DNA of 64,000 nucleotides, from positions 2,232,001-2,296,000 of the forward strand of contig OZ244931.1 of assembly GCA_965222215.1 (NCBI GenBank), in the 5' to 3' direction. Shown here piece by piece: positions 1 to 13,682 of the stretch; the first letter of the stretch is position 1; each line of letters opens with the position of its first letter. This stretch comes from JABJAG01 sp965222215 (GTDB lineage Bacteria; Pseudomonadota; Alphaproteobacteria; UBA6615). The position numbers were made by a program, and so were the translations under genes. The notes beneath the pieces were generated by a model. It was given only the letters and a program-made list of their open reading frames with translations, was not told the DNA's origin and searched no databases.

Positions 1-2642
1 GCCAGCGAAATTTCGGTGCGTTTCTCAAGATCGAGATAGCCCTCCGGCAACAGCCGGTTGTCCTTCACCTCGGCGCAGATCGACAGGAAACTCGTGGTCA
101 GGATTCCTTCCGGCGCGGCGTCATGCCCACAGGTCACCTCCGCACGGTCTGGCGGGGCCGACACGAGCTCCTGGTAGATCTGCGCCTGGTCCTGTGACGT
201 CACCGTCTGGAAGTGCGGCTGGTGCGCGCGGCTCGCGCGATCCTCGGGCAGAGCGCAACTGGGGCCCCACCAGACTTCGCCATCGACCGGCTTGTCGTTC
301 TGGTCAATGATCCGCCCGACATTGTCGGTCCGCCCCGACGCCCAGAGCACCTCGCCGTCCGCGTCGAGCACCTCGAAATTCAGGAAGGCACGGCGGAACC
401 CGACCCCGGACGGAAACTTGTGACCGACATGGTTCATCACATGGACATTCGCCGTCAGCGCTCGATCGTCGAGGCGCACATCCGTGACATCGACATCGGC
501 AACGTCGTGACGCGCCTGCTCGTAAATCCTGTTTTCGGTCTCGACCACCGGCGGCACGCCCCTGCCGACCAGCATGGGGTCCTGCTTACGCACACCCAGG
601 ATATCGGGGAACTGGCGCGCCATGCGCACGAGGAACATGTTCAGGCCGATCAGTTCATGCGACGCATAACCGTCTCGTTCGACCAGGTCGATATCCTCGG
701 GCAGCGCGGTGAACTCGGCGGCGGGAAACCCGTCGACCTCCTGGATGCTGGCTATCTTGCTGGGGTTTGGCCTTCGCGACGGCATATGGCACTGCGCGCA
801 TTCCTGCCACTTGTCGCCTTCGCCGCCCGGCAGGTCTCCGCCGTCGACCGACTTGCCCGAGCGGAACGCGCTGAACGCCCATTCGGCATACGTCGTCTGC
901 TCATAGACCCGGCCCACAGTCTTGCCGCGATGGAGCACCGGCAGATGCACCGTATGGCAGCTCGCGCAAACCTCCGACGAACGGATGGCCGGATCTGCGT
1001 GAGGGGTGATGCCGAGTGACATTTGCATCGGCCATGTTTTCGGATCCTCGAACGGACCAGAAAGCTCGTCGCCCGGTCCAACAAGGAACGAGCCCGTAAA
1101 GGTGCGCGCGATCCCTTTCAGGTCCGGGTTCAACGCCTCCTGCCGCTCGACGGCGCAGGCGTTGCGCGCAGTCTTGGCGTCCACGGCCGCGGCATCCGCG
1201 CCCAGCGACATCTGGTGACACACAAGGCACGAAATGCCGTCGCGCGCGAGCGCACCGTAGCCGGCATCGGCGGCCTGCGGGTTATCCGCCGGCCAGGGCA
1301 CCGCATTCACATGATCGCGGGTGAACATGTCGCACTGGCCCGTCGCGACATGGCTGTCCATCTGGAACTGACGCTCACCGAGGACACCGTGGCAGCCCAG
1401 ACAGGTGGATTCCACGAACGCTGCGTCGTCCGGGTGGAACGACTGGGTTTCGCTCGCGAGTTGCGCGAAGAAAATCGGATCGCGGCCCGCCAGACCCATG
1501 GGCGACGTGCGCCAGGTCGCGTAGGGCGAAATATTGCGCAATTTGCCCGACGCTCGGTCCGGCACGGTCATATCGAAATGCAGACCGGTGCTGCCGGCAT
1601 CGTGGCAGCCGAGGCACTGGTCCGATGTCAGGAACGGACCGTGGTCGGCCGGGGCGTTCGCCGGCATCCAGACATTGTCGTAGGTCTCCGACGGCATCGC
1701 GACGACCGTCTCCGCGCTCGGCGGCAGGTCGCGCCACGGGAAGGCTTCCCGGAACCCCTCAAGCCAGTCCTTCAGCGGGGTGTCGCCGTCCGACGTATTC
1801 GTTTTCGGCTTGGCGAGCGCGACATGGTGCGCCGGCAACGGGTTCCGCCAGGCCTCGTCCTGGCTCAGATAGGCCAGCGGCGTACCGGGTTCGCCCTGCA
1901 TGTTCCTGGCCGAGGAGAATGTCAGGTTATCGCGCGCCGACGCATGGCAGTTCACACAATACTGGCCGAAGCCCATCAACGGGTAGCCGTTGACCTTCTG
2001 GTTGGCCGGCCAGTCGGGTTTCCAGCCCTCGCCTTCCCAGCCGAACCAGCCCCAGAACCAGCCGTCGTGCGACGCCTCGCTGTCGCGGATCATCACCGCC
2101 GCGCCGCTGGTCGGCAGCAGTTCCAGCGGGTCCTCGCTCGCGCAGCGGTCGGCCGGCGCGGGATACATTTCCTTGATCAGCATCGCGCCGTCGGGCATCG
2201 GGCTGTCATCCGGCCCCGGCCCCTCATCGTCGGCGGACCGGTTCTCGCGAATCCATTTGGCCGCTTCCGGCGAGTACCAGATCACCACCGGCGCGTGAAC
2301 GCCGTGGTCGGCCCCGATCCATTCCCCGTCGACGAGGCTGGAGACGAACGGGCCGGTATCGCGCACGCGCTTGTCACGCACCCAGCCCGCCGCTTCGTCG
2401 CGGTGACAGAAATTGCCGAGATACTCGCCGAGCTTCGCCTCGTACTCCGGCAGCGGCAAATCGCCCGGTGCGCGCACCGACGCATCCAGCAACCGGCACA
2501 TTTGCGGATCTTCGGGAATGAGCTTCTTGGCCTGGTGCGCCGGGCAGGAATTTTCCTGCGCGGCTACCGTCTGGACGGTGAGCGTCAGCGCCGCGAGCGC
2601 GAGCGCCGCACGGCCGATCTCCCGAAAAACCTTTGAGCCCAT
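1..2642 (-). CDS. Multihaem c-type cytochrome with P460-like N-terminal region, 3' end outside window
   Basis: Translating the minus strand from the ATG at 2642 gives an open frame of 880 codons that runs off the left edge. It starts with a signal peptide (MGSKVF, hydrophobic run, VAAQ). Six CXXCH haem-binding motifs are visible, at about residues 229 (CVNCH), 343 and 414 (both CLGCH), 472 (CLVCH), 559 (CASCH) and 615 (CAQCH). The region before and around the first motif (DGAMLIKEMYP, then GYPLMGFGQYCVNCH) resembles the cytochrome P460 fold, in which a single CXXCH closes the domain. The protein is therefore expected to be periplasmic and to carry electrons or act as a multihaem oxidoreductase. 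Its substrate cannot be told from sequence. After the last motif comes a non-haem region with a beta-rich stretch (MNHVGHKFPSGVGFRR). No partner gene is visible in the window. Confidence 0.85.
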   Translation of the reverse strand, partial: MGSKVFREIGRAALALAALTLTVQTVAAQENSCPAHQAKKLIPEDPQMCRLLDASVRAPGDLPLPEYEAKLGEYLGNFCHRDEAAGWVRDKRVRDTGPFVSSLVDGEWIGADHGVHAPVVIWYSPEAAKWIRENRSADDEGPGPDDSPMPDGAMLIKEMYPAPADRCASEDPLELLPTSGAAVMIRDSEASHDGWFWGWFGWEGEGWKPDWPANQKVNGYPLMGFGQYCVNCHASARDNLTFSSARNMQGEPGTPLAYLSQDEAWRNPLPAHHVALAKPKTNTSDGDTPLKDWLEGFREAFPWRDLPPSAETVVAMPSETYDNVWMPANAPADHGPFLTSDQCLGCHDAGSTGLHFDMTVPDRASGKLRNISPYATWRTSPMGLAGRDPIFFAQLASETQSFHPDDAAFVESTCLGCHGVLGERQFQMDSHVATGQCDMFTRDHVNAVPWPADNPQAADAGYGALARDGISCLVCHQMSLGADAAAVDAKTARNACAVERQEALNPDLKGIARTFTGSFLVGPGDELSGPFEDPKTWPMQMSLGITPHADPAIRSSEVCASCHTVHLPVLHRGKTVGRVYEQTTYAEWAFSAFRSGKSVDGGDLPGGEGDKWQECAQCHMPSRRPNPSKIASIQEVDGFPAAEFTALPEDIDLVERDGYASHELIGLNMFLVRMARQFPDILGVRKQDPMLVGRGVPPVVETENRIYEQARHDVADVDVTDVRLDDRALTANVHVMNHVGHKFPSGVGFRRAFLNFEVLDADGEVLWASGRTDNVGRIIDQNDKPVDGEVWWGPSCALPEDRASRAHQPHFQTVTSQDQAQIYQELVSAPPDRAEVTCGHDAAPEGILTTSFLSICAEVKDNRLLPEGYLDLEKRTEISL

Positions 2643-2703
2643 CGTCCGTATCCCACCCGAAAACCAAACCTGGCACGAGTGTCAGGCGCAAACGGCGAAG
2701 GCG

Positions 2704-3597
2704 TCAACCTTGCGAATCCGCCTGTTGCCGTTTGCGCAACACCAGCGCAAGCCCGACCAGCACGATCGCGACACCCACGGCGTGGCGCAGGGACAGGCCG
2801 CCATCGAGAAACACCGCCGTCAGCGAGACACCCAGGGGCGGCACAAGGAAGGCATAGAGGGACGTGAATCCCGCCCCCGCCCGCGCAATGAGCAGGTAGT
2901 ACAGTAGATACGCCGTCCCCGTGCCGAGAACGCCGGACGCCACAACAGCGGCGATGTCACCGCCATCGGGGAGTTTGCGCGGCACTCCTTCCAGGACAAG
3001 CGCGGCGATCGTCAGACCGAGCGCGGCGAACACCACGACCCAGACGGTCAACACATACTGGTCCATGTCGGAGGTCCGGTCCGCCGCATACAGGCCATTG
3101 GCGACAAACACGATCCCGCCGGACAGCATGACCGCGATGCCCGCCAGTTCCGCCGTCTCGCTCATCAACTGCGCCGGATCGGCAAACACAACAATCCCCA
3201 CGACCGCGACCGCAACCCCGACGAAATTGAGCGCCGTTGCCTGGACCGTGCGCAAGACACAGGCCCCGACGAGGAACGTGAGGATCGGCACCGCCGTTCC
3301 GATGACCGTTGCAAGGTCGGGAGAAATCGAATCTTCGGCGATCACCGAGCTTAACTGGGGGGCGGCCAAAGCGGTGAACGCCATCACAAGCGGCACCATC
3401 GGGCGTCGGCGCAATGTCGGCAGCAGCGGCTTTCGCAAACACCCCGCGACGGCGATCACCAGGAACAACGCCGCCGCGACCGCGATGGCGGCTGTCGCCG
3501 TGAACGGCGGCAGTCCCCGGTCCGCGTCGGCGATGAACAGGTAGTTCGACGCCCAGGCAAGCGATAAACCCAGGAGAATAAGAATATTGGTGAACAT
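2704..3597 (-). CDS. EamA/DMT-family membrane transporter
   Basis: About 297 residues forming roughly ten hydrophobic helices in two halves, the pattern of drug/metabolite transporters of the EamA family (for example LGLSLAWASNYLFI near the N terminus and a second-half PLGVSLTAVFL segment). These are inner-membrane permeases or exporters of small metabolites; the substrate is unknown. The open frame extends upstream to 3645, but the ATG at 3597 places the first helix directly at the N terminus as is usual, so it is preferred. The gene is divergent from the CDF transporter at 3729 and stops about 60 bp from the start of the cytochrome gene. Confidence 0.8.
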   Translation of the reverse strand: MFTNILILLGLSLAWASNYLFIADADRGLPPFTATAAIAVAAALFLVIAVAGCLRKPLLPTLRRRPMVPLVMAFTALAAPQLSSVIAEDSISPDLATVIGTAVPILTFLVGACVLRTVQATALNFVGVAVAVVGIVVFADPAQLMSETAELAGIAVMLSGGIVFVANGLYAADRTSDMDQYVLTVWVVVFAALGLTIAALVLEGVPRKLPDGGDIAAVVASGVLGTGTAYLLYYLLIARAGAGFTSLYAFLVPPLGVSLTAVFLDGGLSLRHAVGVAIVLVGLALVLRKRQQADSQG

Positions 3598-3728
3598 GTT
3601 TCGACGCCCCAGAAGCGTCGCGACAGTCGCACACACGCGCCGCACCGCTCAAACGCACCGGCGTTGCATCGTTGCCCGACGCTGCATGATAGGGTGCGCG
3701 CCCAATCACTTCGCGTTAGGGAAATGAC

Positions 3729-4670
3729 ATGGCGGCCCAGGGCAGCTCGAAAACGGTTATCTATGCCGCGCTGGTGGGCAACGGCCTGATCTGCGTGACA
3801 AAATTCGCGGCCGGCACCTACACCGGCTCTTCGGCCATGATCTCCGAGGCGATCCATTCGCTTGTCGACACCGGAAATCAGGGCCTGCTGCTGCTCGGGA
3901 TTGCGCGTTCCAAACGGCCGGCCAACGAGTCCCATCCGTTCGGCTACGGCATGGAGCTCTATTTCTGGGCGTTTGTGGTCGCCATCCTGATCTTCGGGCT
4001 CGGCTCCGGGATATCCTTCTACGAGGGCATCACCAAGATCTCGGATCCGCACCACATCACCAACTTCACGATCAACTACATCGTGCTTGCCGCAGCCATG
4101 GTGTTCGAAGGCGTGGCCTGGACAATCGCCTACCGGGAGTTCAACCGGATCCGCGGGAACCGGACGATCTTTCAGGAGGTCCGGCGCTCAAAAGACCCGA
4201 CGGTGTTCACGGTCCTGTTCGAAGACACCGCCGCCATGCTCGGACTGGTCACTGCTTTCGTCGGCCTGCTCGCGGTCCAGCACCTGCACTGGGCCTGGGC
4301 CGACGCCGCGGCCTCCATCGCAATCGGCGTCATACTGGCAGTGACGGCAATTGGCCTCGCGTGGGAGACCAAAAGCCTGCTCACGGGAGAAGCTGCGCGC
4401 GCCTCGACCGTCGACGCAATCCGGGACATAGTCCGAAAGGCGCCATCGGTGGAATCCGTCAACGAACTTCGCACGGTCCATTTCGGACCCCACAACATCC
4501 TCGCGAACCTGAGCGTTCACTTCGAGGACGCCGCCGACAAGGACGACATCGAGGAAACGGTGACGATGCTGGAAGCGCGGATCAAGGAACGCTTCCCGGC
4601 AATCACCGACGTGTTCATCGAGGCCCAGTCACCCGAGGACCACGCAAAGTCGCTGCCCGAAGAGGTTTAG
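3729..4670 (+). CDS. Cation diffusion facilitator (CDF) family transporter
   Basis: 313 residues. Membrane-embedded metal-site residues of the CDF family are visible in helix 2 (HSLVDTGNQ, His43 and Asp47), followed by the conserved HPFGYG loop (His69). About six transmembrane helices precede a C-terminal cytoplasmic domain from about residue 215 (the segment with VHFGPHNILANLSVHFED). CDF proteins export divalent cations such as zinc, cobalt, iron or manganese in exchange for protons; the metal cannot be assigned here. AGGGA lies just upstream of the ATG. Transcription is divergent from the EamA gene and convergent with the GST gene, whose stop lies 4 bp away. Confidence 0.88.
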   Translation: MAAQGSSKTVIYAALVGNGLICVTKFAAGTYTGSSAMISEAIHSLVDTGNQGLLLLGIARSKRPANESHPFGYGMELYFWAFVVAILIFGLGSGISFYEGITKISDPHHITNFTINYIVLAAAMVFEGVAWTIAYREFNRIRGNRTIFQEVRRSKDPTVFTVLFEDTAAMLGLVTAFVGLLAVQHLHWAWADAAASIAIGVILAVTAIGLAWETKSLLTGEAARASTVDAIRDIVRKAPSVESVNELRTVHFGPHNILANLSVHFEDAADKDDIEETVTMLEARIKERFPAITDVFIEAQSPEDHAKSLPEEV

Positions 4671-4674
4671 TCCG

Positions 4675-5283
4675 CTATTCCGCCAAGACGCCCCGGACAC
4701 TCGCCCGCTCCGACATGCGGGCCATCCAGGCGTCGATATTCGTCTTGTCGGCGAGTATCTCGGCGCCTTCCGGTGCCTTCGCGAGATACTCCAGCGGCGG
4801 ATACACGAAAAAGTCTGCCAGCGAGACATCCTCGCCTGCGAGGTACGGCGAATCCGCGAGCGCTTCGTCCATGACCTCGAGGGACTTCGCCGCATCGGGA
4901 ACGCCGGCGGCGATCATCGCCTCATCGGAAGGATCGCGCAGAAGCCGCTGGATCACGATCTGGCGCAGGATCGGCCGGTCCATGTAGGCATTGTAGATCG
5001 AGATCCACTGGTCCATCCGCGCACGCCCGGCCGGGGTATCCGGCTGGAGCGCCGGCCCCTCGAAGCTGTCATCGATGTAGCGGGTGATCGCGAGGGTCTC
5101 GTAAATCGCAACGTCGCCGTGGGTCAGCGCCGGGATCTTGCCCCACGGATGGCGTGAAAGCGCCTCGGGCGTCTGCGGTGCAACAGGGTCGTGGGTGTAG
5201 TCCACCCCCTTTTCGGCCAGCGCCATGCGGCAGGTGCGGACATAGTTGCTCCGCGCCCCACCGTGCAGGATCAGTTCAGCCAT
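4675..5283 (-). CDS. Glutathione S-transferase family protein
   Basis: 202 residues with the two-part GST layout: an N-terminal thioredoxin-like half with Ser/Arg near the glutathione site (GGARSNYVRTCRMAL), the cis-proline loop (GKIPAL) and the ETLAITRYID motif around residues 60-75, then an all-helical C-terminal half. Family members conjugate glutathione to electrophiles or act as reductases in the cytosol. The substrate is not predictable. The gene is followed downstream only by the convergent CDF gene, so it is probably a single-gene unit. Confidence 0.88.
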   Translation of the reverse strand: MAELILHGGARSNYVRTCRMALAEKGVDYTHDPVAPQTPEALSRHPWGKIPALTHGDVAIYETLAITRYIDDSFEGPALQPDTPAGRARMDQWISIYNAYMDRPILRQIVIQRLLRDPSDEAMIAAGVPDAAKSLEVMDEALADSPYLAGEDVSLADFFVYPPLEYLAKAPEGAEILADKTNIDAWMARMSERASVRGVLAE

Positions 5284-5362
5284 GAAATTCGCTCCCGGAT
5301 ATGCCGCCGTCAGGCCGCCATGTTCGGGCAGTGCGCGAACAGAAGCAACTCGGCCGGCGCGC

Positions 5363-6780
5363 CTAACGCGGCAGCTCGGTCGAGCCCATCAGGAAGTTGT
5401 CGATGGCGTGCGCGGCCTGGCGGCCCTCGCGGATCGCCCAGACGACGAGCGACTGGCCACGCCGCATGTCGCCGGCGGTGAACACCTTCTCCCGTGAGGT
5501 CCGGTACTCGCGCGTATCGGCCTTCACGTTGCCGCGCTCGTCCAGCTCAACCCCCAGTTCCTCCAGCATGCCTTCGGCCACCGGATGTACGAAGCCCATC
5601 GCCAGCAGCACCAGGTCGGCCTTCAGCTCGAACTCCGTGCCCGGAACCGGCTGGAACTTCTCGTCGACCCGCTGGCAGTTAAGGTGCGTCACATGCCCGT
5701 TCGCGCCACCAAAACTGTTGGTCGTCACAGAGAAATCCCGCTCGGCGCCCTCGGCCTGGCTCGAAGATGTCCGCATCTTCAGCGGCCAGTGCGGCCAGGT
5801 CAGGCCCTTGTCCTCTTTCTCGGGCGGCTCGGGCATGATTTCGAGCTGCGTGACAGACAGGGCACCCTGACGGATCGATGTCCCGATGCAGTCCGAGCCC
5901 GTGTCGCCGCCACCGATAACAACGACATGCTTCTGGCCGGCAAGAATTTGCTCGGTCTCGCCCAGGTTGCTCCCCGCCACGCGGCGGTTCTGCTGGGGCA
6001 GGAAATCCATGGCGAAGTGGATACCATCCAGGTCGCGGCCCTCCACCTCCAGGTCACGCGGCTTTTCCGAACCGCCGGAAAGAAGCAGCGCGTCGTGTTC
6101 AGCTTCGAGGTCGGCCGTGCTGACATCCACGCCCACATGCACGCCGCAATGGAAGGTCACACCCTCGGCTTCCATCTGATCGACCCGGCGGTCGATGTGA
6201 TGCTTCTCCATCTTGAAGTCCGGGATGCCGAAACGCAGCAGGCCGCCCGCGGTTTCGTTCTTCTCGTACAGGTGGACGTCATGACCAACGCGCGCGAGCT
6301 GCTGCGCCGCAGCCATTCCGGCCGGGCCCGAGCCGATAACCGCGACCTTCTTGCCGGTTTTCGAACCCGGAGGCTGAGGGACGATCCACCCCTCTTCCCA
6401 GGCGCGATCGACGATCGCGCACTCGATCGTTTTGATCGTGACCGGGTTGTCGTCGATGTTCAGCGTGCAGGCCGCCTCGCACGGCGCCGGGCAGATACGG
6501 CCCGTGAACTCGGGGAAATTGTTGGTCGAGTGGAGGTTGCGCGACGCTTCCTCCCAGTCGGCGTTGTAGACCAGATCGTTCCAGTCGGGAATCTGGTTAT
6601 TGACCGGGCAGCCGGTGTGACAGAAGGGGATACCGCAATCCATGCAGCGGGCCGCCTGGCGCTCGAGGTCGCGCTCCTCCAGCGGGATGACAAACTCCTC
6701 GAAGTTGCGAATGCGGTCGCTCGCCGGCTTGTACGTCCGGTCGTGGCGCTCGATCTCGATAAATCCGGTAACCTTGCCCA

Positions 6781-6781
<1 letters not shown>
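5363..6781 (-). CDS. gltD: Glutamate synthase (NADPH) small subunit
   Basis: 472 residues, normal for GltD. The N-terminal cysteine clusters that bind the [4Fe-4S] centres are present (CMDCGIPFCHTGC at about residues 46-58, and CPAPCEAAC at 97-105). They are followed by an FAD-binding GSGPAG near 150-155 and a second nucleotide-binding GGGDTGSDC for NADPH. The subunit passes electrons from NADPH to GltB, which makes two glutamates from glutamine and 2-oxoglutarate. The start codon overlaps the gltB stop by one base (TAATG), so the two subunits are translationally coupled from one mRNA. Confidence 0.97.
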
Positions 6782-11535
<4,754 letters not shown>

Positions 11536-11956
11536 CGGCGTTTCGGACCTCTCCCCTCTTCAACCCATCCGGTCAACCGTGCTGTCGGGGCGAAGCCGTC
11601 GCCGGCCGTCCAGCAGCACGAAAACCGAAATTTCGATGATCGAATGCCAAGGATTCGAACTCGGTTCTTATACCGGAACTGAGTTCGAAACTCACCCCTC
11701 TACCCAACCAAAATTGTCTGTTTTTAGACCTGGGCAAAGCGGAAGCTGTTCGCTCAAAACAAACAACAGACCATTGTTATGTAAGGCATTTTTGACAAAA
11801 ATCCACGGTCGAGAATAATCGCATCCGACGCGGCCTTGCCGCCGGGAAGCCACCCGCCATATCCTTTTGCCGGTCGCCCCGGACACCATGCAAGGCGCTG
11901 ATCCTGCAAAGGCTGTTGAAACGCCGACGCAAATTCTCGCAACAGGAGTTGGAACG
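11536..11956. other. Intergenic region upstream of gltB and of the 5'-nucleotidase
   Basis: About 420 bases between divergent genes. It should contain the gltB promoter (minus strand) and the nucleotidase promoter (plus strand). The composition drops to A/T-rich near 11700-11820. A 79-codon frame on the plus strand (11579-11818) lacks a ribosome site and protein-like composition and I do not call it. The only obvious structure is the inverted repeat at 11654-11689. Confidence 0.6.
11654..11689. promoter_or_regulatory. 14-bp inverted repeat upstream of gltB
   Basis: The arms at 11654-11667 (TTCGAACTCGGTTC) and 11676-11689 (GAACTGAGTTCGAA) match at 13 of 14 positions across an 8-base spacer. 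The repeat lies about 120-155 bases upstream of the gltB start in the divergent intergenic region. No T-run follows it on either strand, so it is a better candidate for a protein-binding operator than for a terminator. Its ligand is unknown. Confidence 0.45.
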
Positions 11957-13393
11957 TTGTTGAAACTCGCCCTATTTGTGCTTGCGGGCCTGCTATTCAC
12001 GGTGCCCGCATCCGCAAAGGATGTCCATGTGACACTCGTTCAGGCCAACGACGTGTACGAGATGACCCCGGTCGGGGGCGGCCGCTACGGTGGGCTCGCC
12101 CGTTTGCAGACGCTGATCAAACAGCTTCGGTCCAAAAATCCGCACACCTACACCGTCCTCGCCGGCGACCTGTTCAGCCCGTCCGCCATCGGCACCGCGA
12201 AGGTCGACGGCAAACGCCTGCACGGCAAACAGATGGTCGATGTTCTGAACACAATGAACTGGGACTTGATGACCCTCGGCAATCACGAGTTCGACAATGG
12301 TCGGGATTCACTGGTCGAGCGCCTGTCCGAAGCCGAGTTCAGGGTTGTCTCCAGCAACGTGATCGACCGGGAAACCGGCAAACCGTTTGTGAACACGCAA
12401 CGGACCGCCGTCCTTGAGGTGGATGGCGTCAGGATCGGCTTTGCCGGTATCACGCTGAAGAGCCTCTCCAAGGACTTCGTTACGATCGAGGATCCCTTCG
12501 CCGAAGCAAAAGCCGTGGTCAGGGACCTCAGGAGCAAGGAGGGAGCGGAGGTCGTTATCCTCGTGACCCACCAGGCGATCGAAGAAGACATTCGTCTGGC
12601 AGAACAACTGGCAGGGATCGACCTGATCGTTGGCGGCCATGAGCATGTGAATATGTATATGCGCCGTGGACCCGATTTCACACCGATCGCCAAGGCCGAC
12701 TCCAACGCGCGTTCGGTCTATATCCACGACCTCACCTACAACACAGAAAGCAAATCGTTGACCGTGGCATCACGGTTGCAAATCATCGATGCGCGCTTGG
12801 CGGACGACCCTGAAATTCGTTCGGCCGTAGCGCAGTGGACCGACCGGGCGTTCGAGGCATTTCGGGCAGACGGTTTTCAGCCCGATGCCGTCGTTGCCGT
12901 AACCGACAATCCGCTGGACGGTCTGGAAACGAGCGTCCGATTCAGGCCAACGGACCTGACAGACCTGATCGCGCAGAGCGCGACTTCGGCGTTGCCCGGA
13001 TCGGACCTGTCGCTCATCAACGCCGGCGCGATTCGCGTCGACGACGTCCTGCCTCCCGGTCCGATTACCCAGTACGATGTGATCCGGATTCTGCCGTTCG
13101 GGGGCGACTATCTGCAGGTGGAGATACCGGGCGATATCCTGAGGCGTGCGCTCGACGTCGGCCGCGCCAGCCAGGGCGCAGGTGCGTTCCTGATCCACGG
13201 AAATGTCGATCACAGGAATTCAGGCTGGTCGATCGGCGGCAATCAATTGTCGGACCAAACCGCCTACACGGTCGCAATCGCCTCGTTCCTGGTTGAACGC
13301 GGCGATACGGGCCTTGAGTTCCTGGTGAAGAATCCCCGCATCAAGAGACTCTCGGATAAGACTGTCGAAAGCCGGTTCGCGCTGATCGATTAA
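11957..13393 (+). CDS. Secreted 5'-nucleotidase / metallophosphoesterase
   Basis: The frame is open from an ATG at 11867, but the TTG at 11957 has a perfect AGGAG ribosome site 8 bases upstream and puts a signal peptide (LLKLALFVLAGLLF, then PASA) at the N terminus, so I start there (478 residues). The calcineurin-like metal-binding motifs are in order: QANDVYE, GDLFSPS, GNHEFDNG and later GGHEHVN. The C-terminal 5'-nucleotidase domain follows (INAGAIRVD, then RILPFGGD). Such proteins are exported and dephosphorylate extracellular nucleotides or UDP-sugars. A bidirectional-looking hairpin follows about 80 bp after the stop. Confidence 0.88.
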   Translation: MLKLALFVLAGLLFTVPASAKDVHVTLVQANDVYEMTPVGGGRYGGLARLQTLIKQLRSKNPHTYTVLAGDLFSPSAIGTAKVDGKRLHGKQMVDVLNTMNWDLMTLGNHEFDNGRDSLVERLSEAEFRVVSSNVIDRETGKPFVNTQRTAVLEVDGVRIGFAGITLKSLSKDFVTIEDPFAEAKAVVRDLRSKEGAEVVILVTHQAIEEDIRLAEQLAGIDLIVGGHEHVNMYMRRGPDFTPIAKADSNARSVYIHDLTYNTESKSLTVASRLQIIDARLADDPEIRSAVAQWTDRAFEAFRADGFQPDAVVAVTDNPLDGLETSVRFRPTDLTDLIAQSATSALPGSDLSLINAGAIRVDDVLPPGPITQYDVIRILPFGGDYLQVEIPGDILRRALDVGRASQGAGAFLIHGNVDHRNSGWSIGGNQLSDQTAYTVAIASFLVERGDTGLEFLVKNPRIKRLSDKTVESRFALID

Positions 13394-13463
13394 CTGAAAG
13401 CCCGATATCCCGCCAAATAGGCCGGCGCGCCACGCGTATGATCAAAACGGACGGGAACTAAAA

Positions 13464-13489
13464 CAAGAAAACCCCGGCAGAGCCGGGGT
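13464..13489 (-). terminator. Rho-independent terminator next to attL, probably the original tRNA-fMet/rrn terminator
   Basis: An 8-bp GC stem (13471-13478 with 13482-13489, loop AGA) is followed on the minus strand by TTTTCTTGTTTT. It lies 10 bases beyond the left attachment repeat. On the plus strand it also follows the 5'-nucleotidase gene, where the downstream tract is less U-rich. In the uninterrupted chromosome it would sit 9 bases after the CCA end of tRNA-fMet, exactly where a terminator for that leftward operon belongs. Confidence 0.8.
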
Positions 13490-13498
13490 CCTGTTTCT

Positions 13499-13519
13499 TG
13501 GTTGCGGGGGCAGGATTTG
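13499..13519. repeat. attL, 21-bp direct repeat
   Basis: Identical to 54192-54212. The sequence begins TGGTTGCGGGGG and is the complement of the last 21 bases of tRNA-fMet including the CCA. Identity ends at one base before 13499 and one after 13519. It marks the host-phage junction on the side away from the intact tRNA. Confidence 0.92.
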
Positions 13520-13647
13520 TGACAGACCACAGTTACCTGCCGCTCGTATTCCGGGTTCCTGCGCCTTAGAAGCGCGCCCCAGCGATGCATATATAAGGAC
13601 TCGGCCCGAAAACGGCCGTTTTTATGTAGCAATTTGCGTCTTTGTGG

Positions 13648-13676
13648 TTGCCGCATGTGGTGCATTTTGCTATATA
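13648..13676 (+). promoter_or_regulatory. Promoter of the toxin-antitoxin pair
   Basis: TTGCCG at 13648-13653, a 17-base spacer and TATATA at 13671-13676 make a good sigma-70-type promoter in otherwise GC-rich DNA. The expected transcription start, about 7 bases after the -10 box, coincides with the ATG of the toxin at 13683, so the mRNA may be leaderless. Confidence 0.65.
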
Positions 13677-13682
13677 TGACGC

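Noticed and set aside
1023..2636. 537-codon plus-strand frame
   Set aside because: It is antisense to the multihaem cytochrome, whose six CXXCH motifs and signal peptide prove the minus strand. The plus product is Arg/His-rich shadow sequence.
11650..11690. tRNA-like TTCGAA/GGTTC sequence
   Set aside because: It resembles a T-loop, but no matching T-stem, anticodon arm or acceptor stem can be drawn; it is the inverted repeat.
11579..11818. 79-codon plus-strand frame upstream of the nucleotidase
   Set aside because: No ribosome site, no protein-like composition, and it covers the inverted repeat and A/T-rich promoter DNA.
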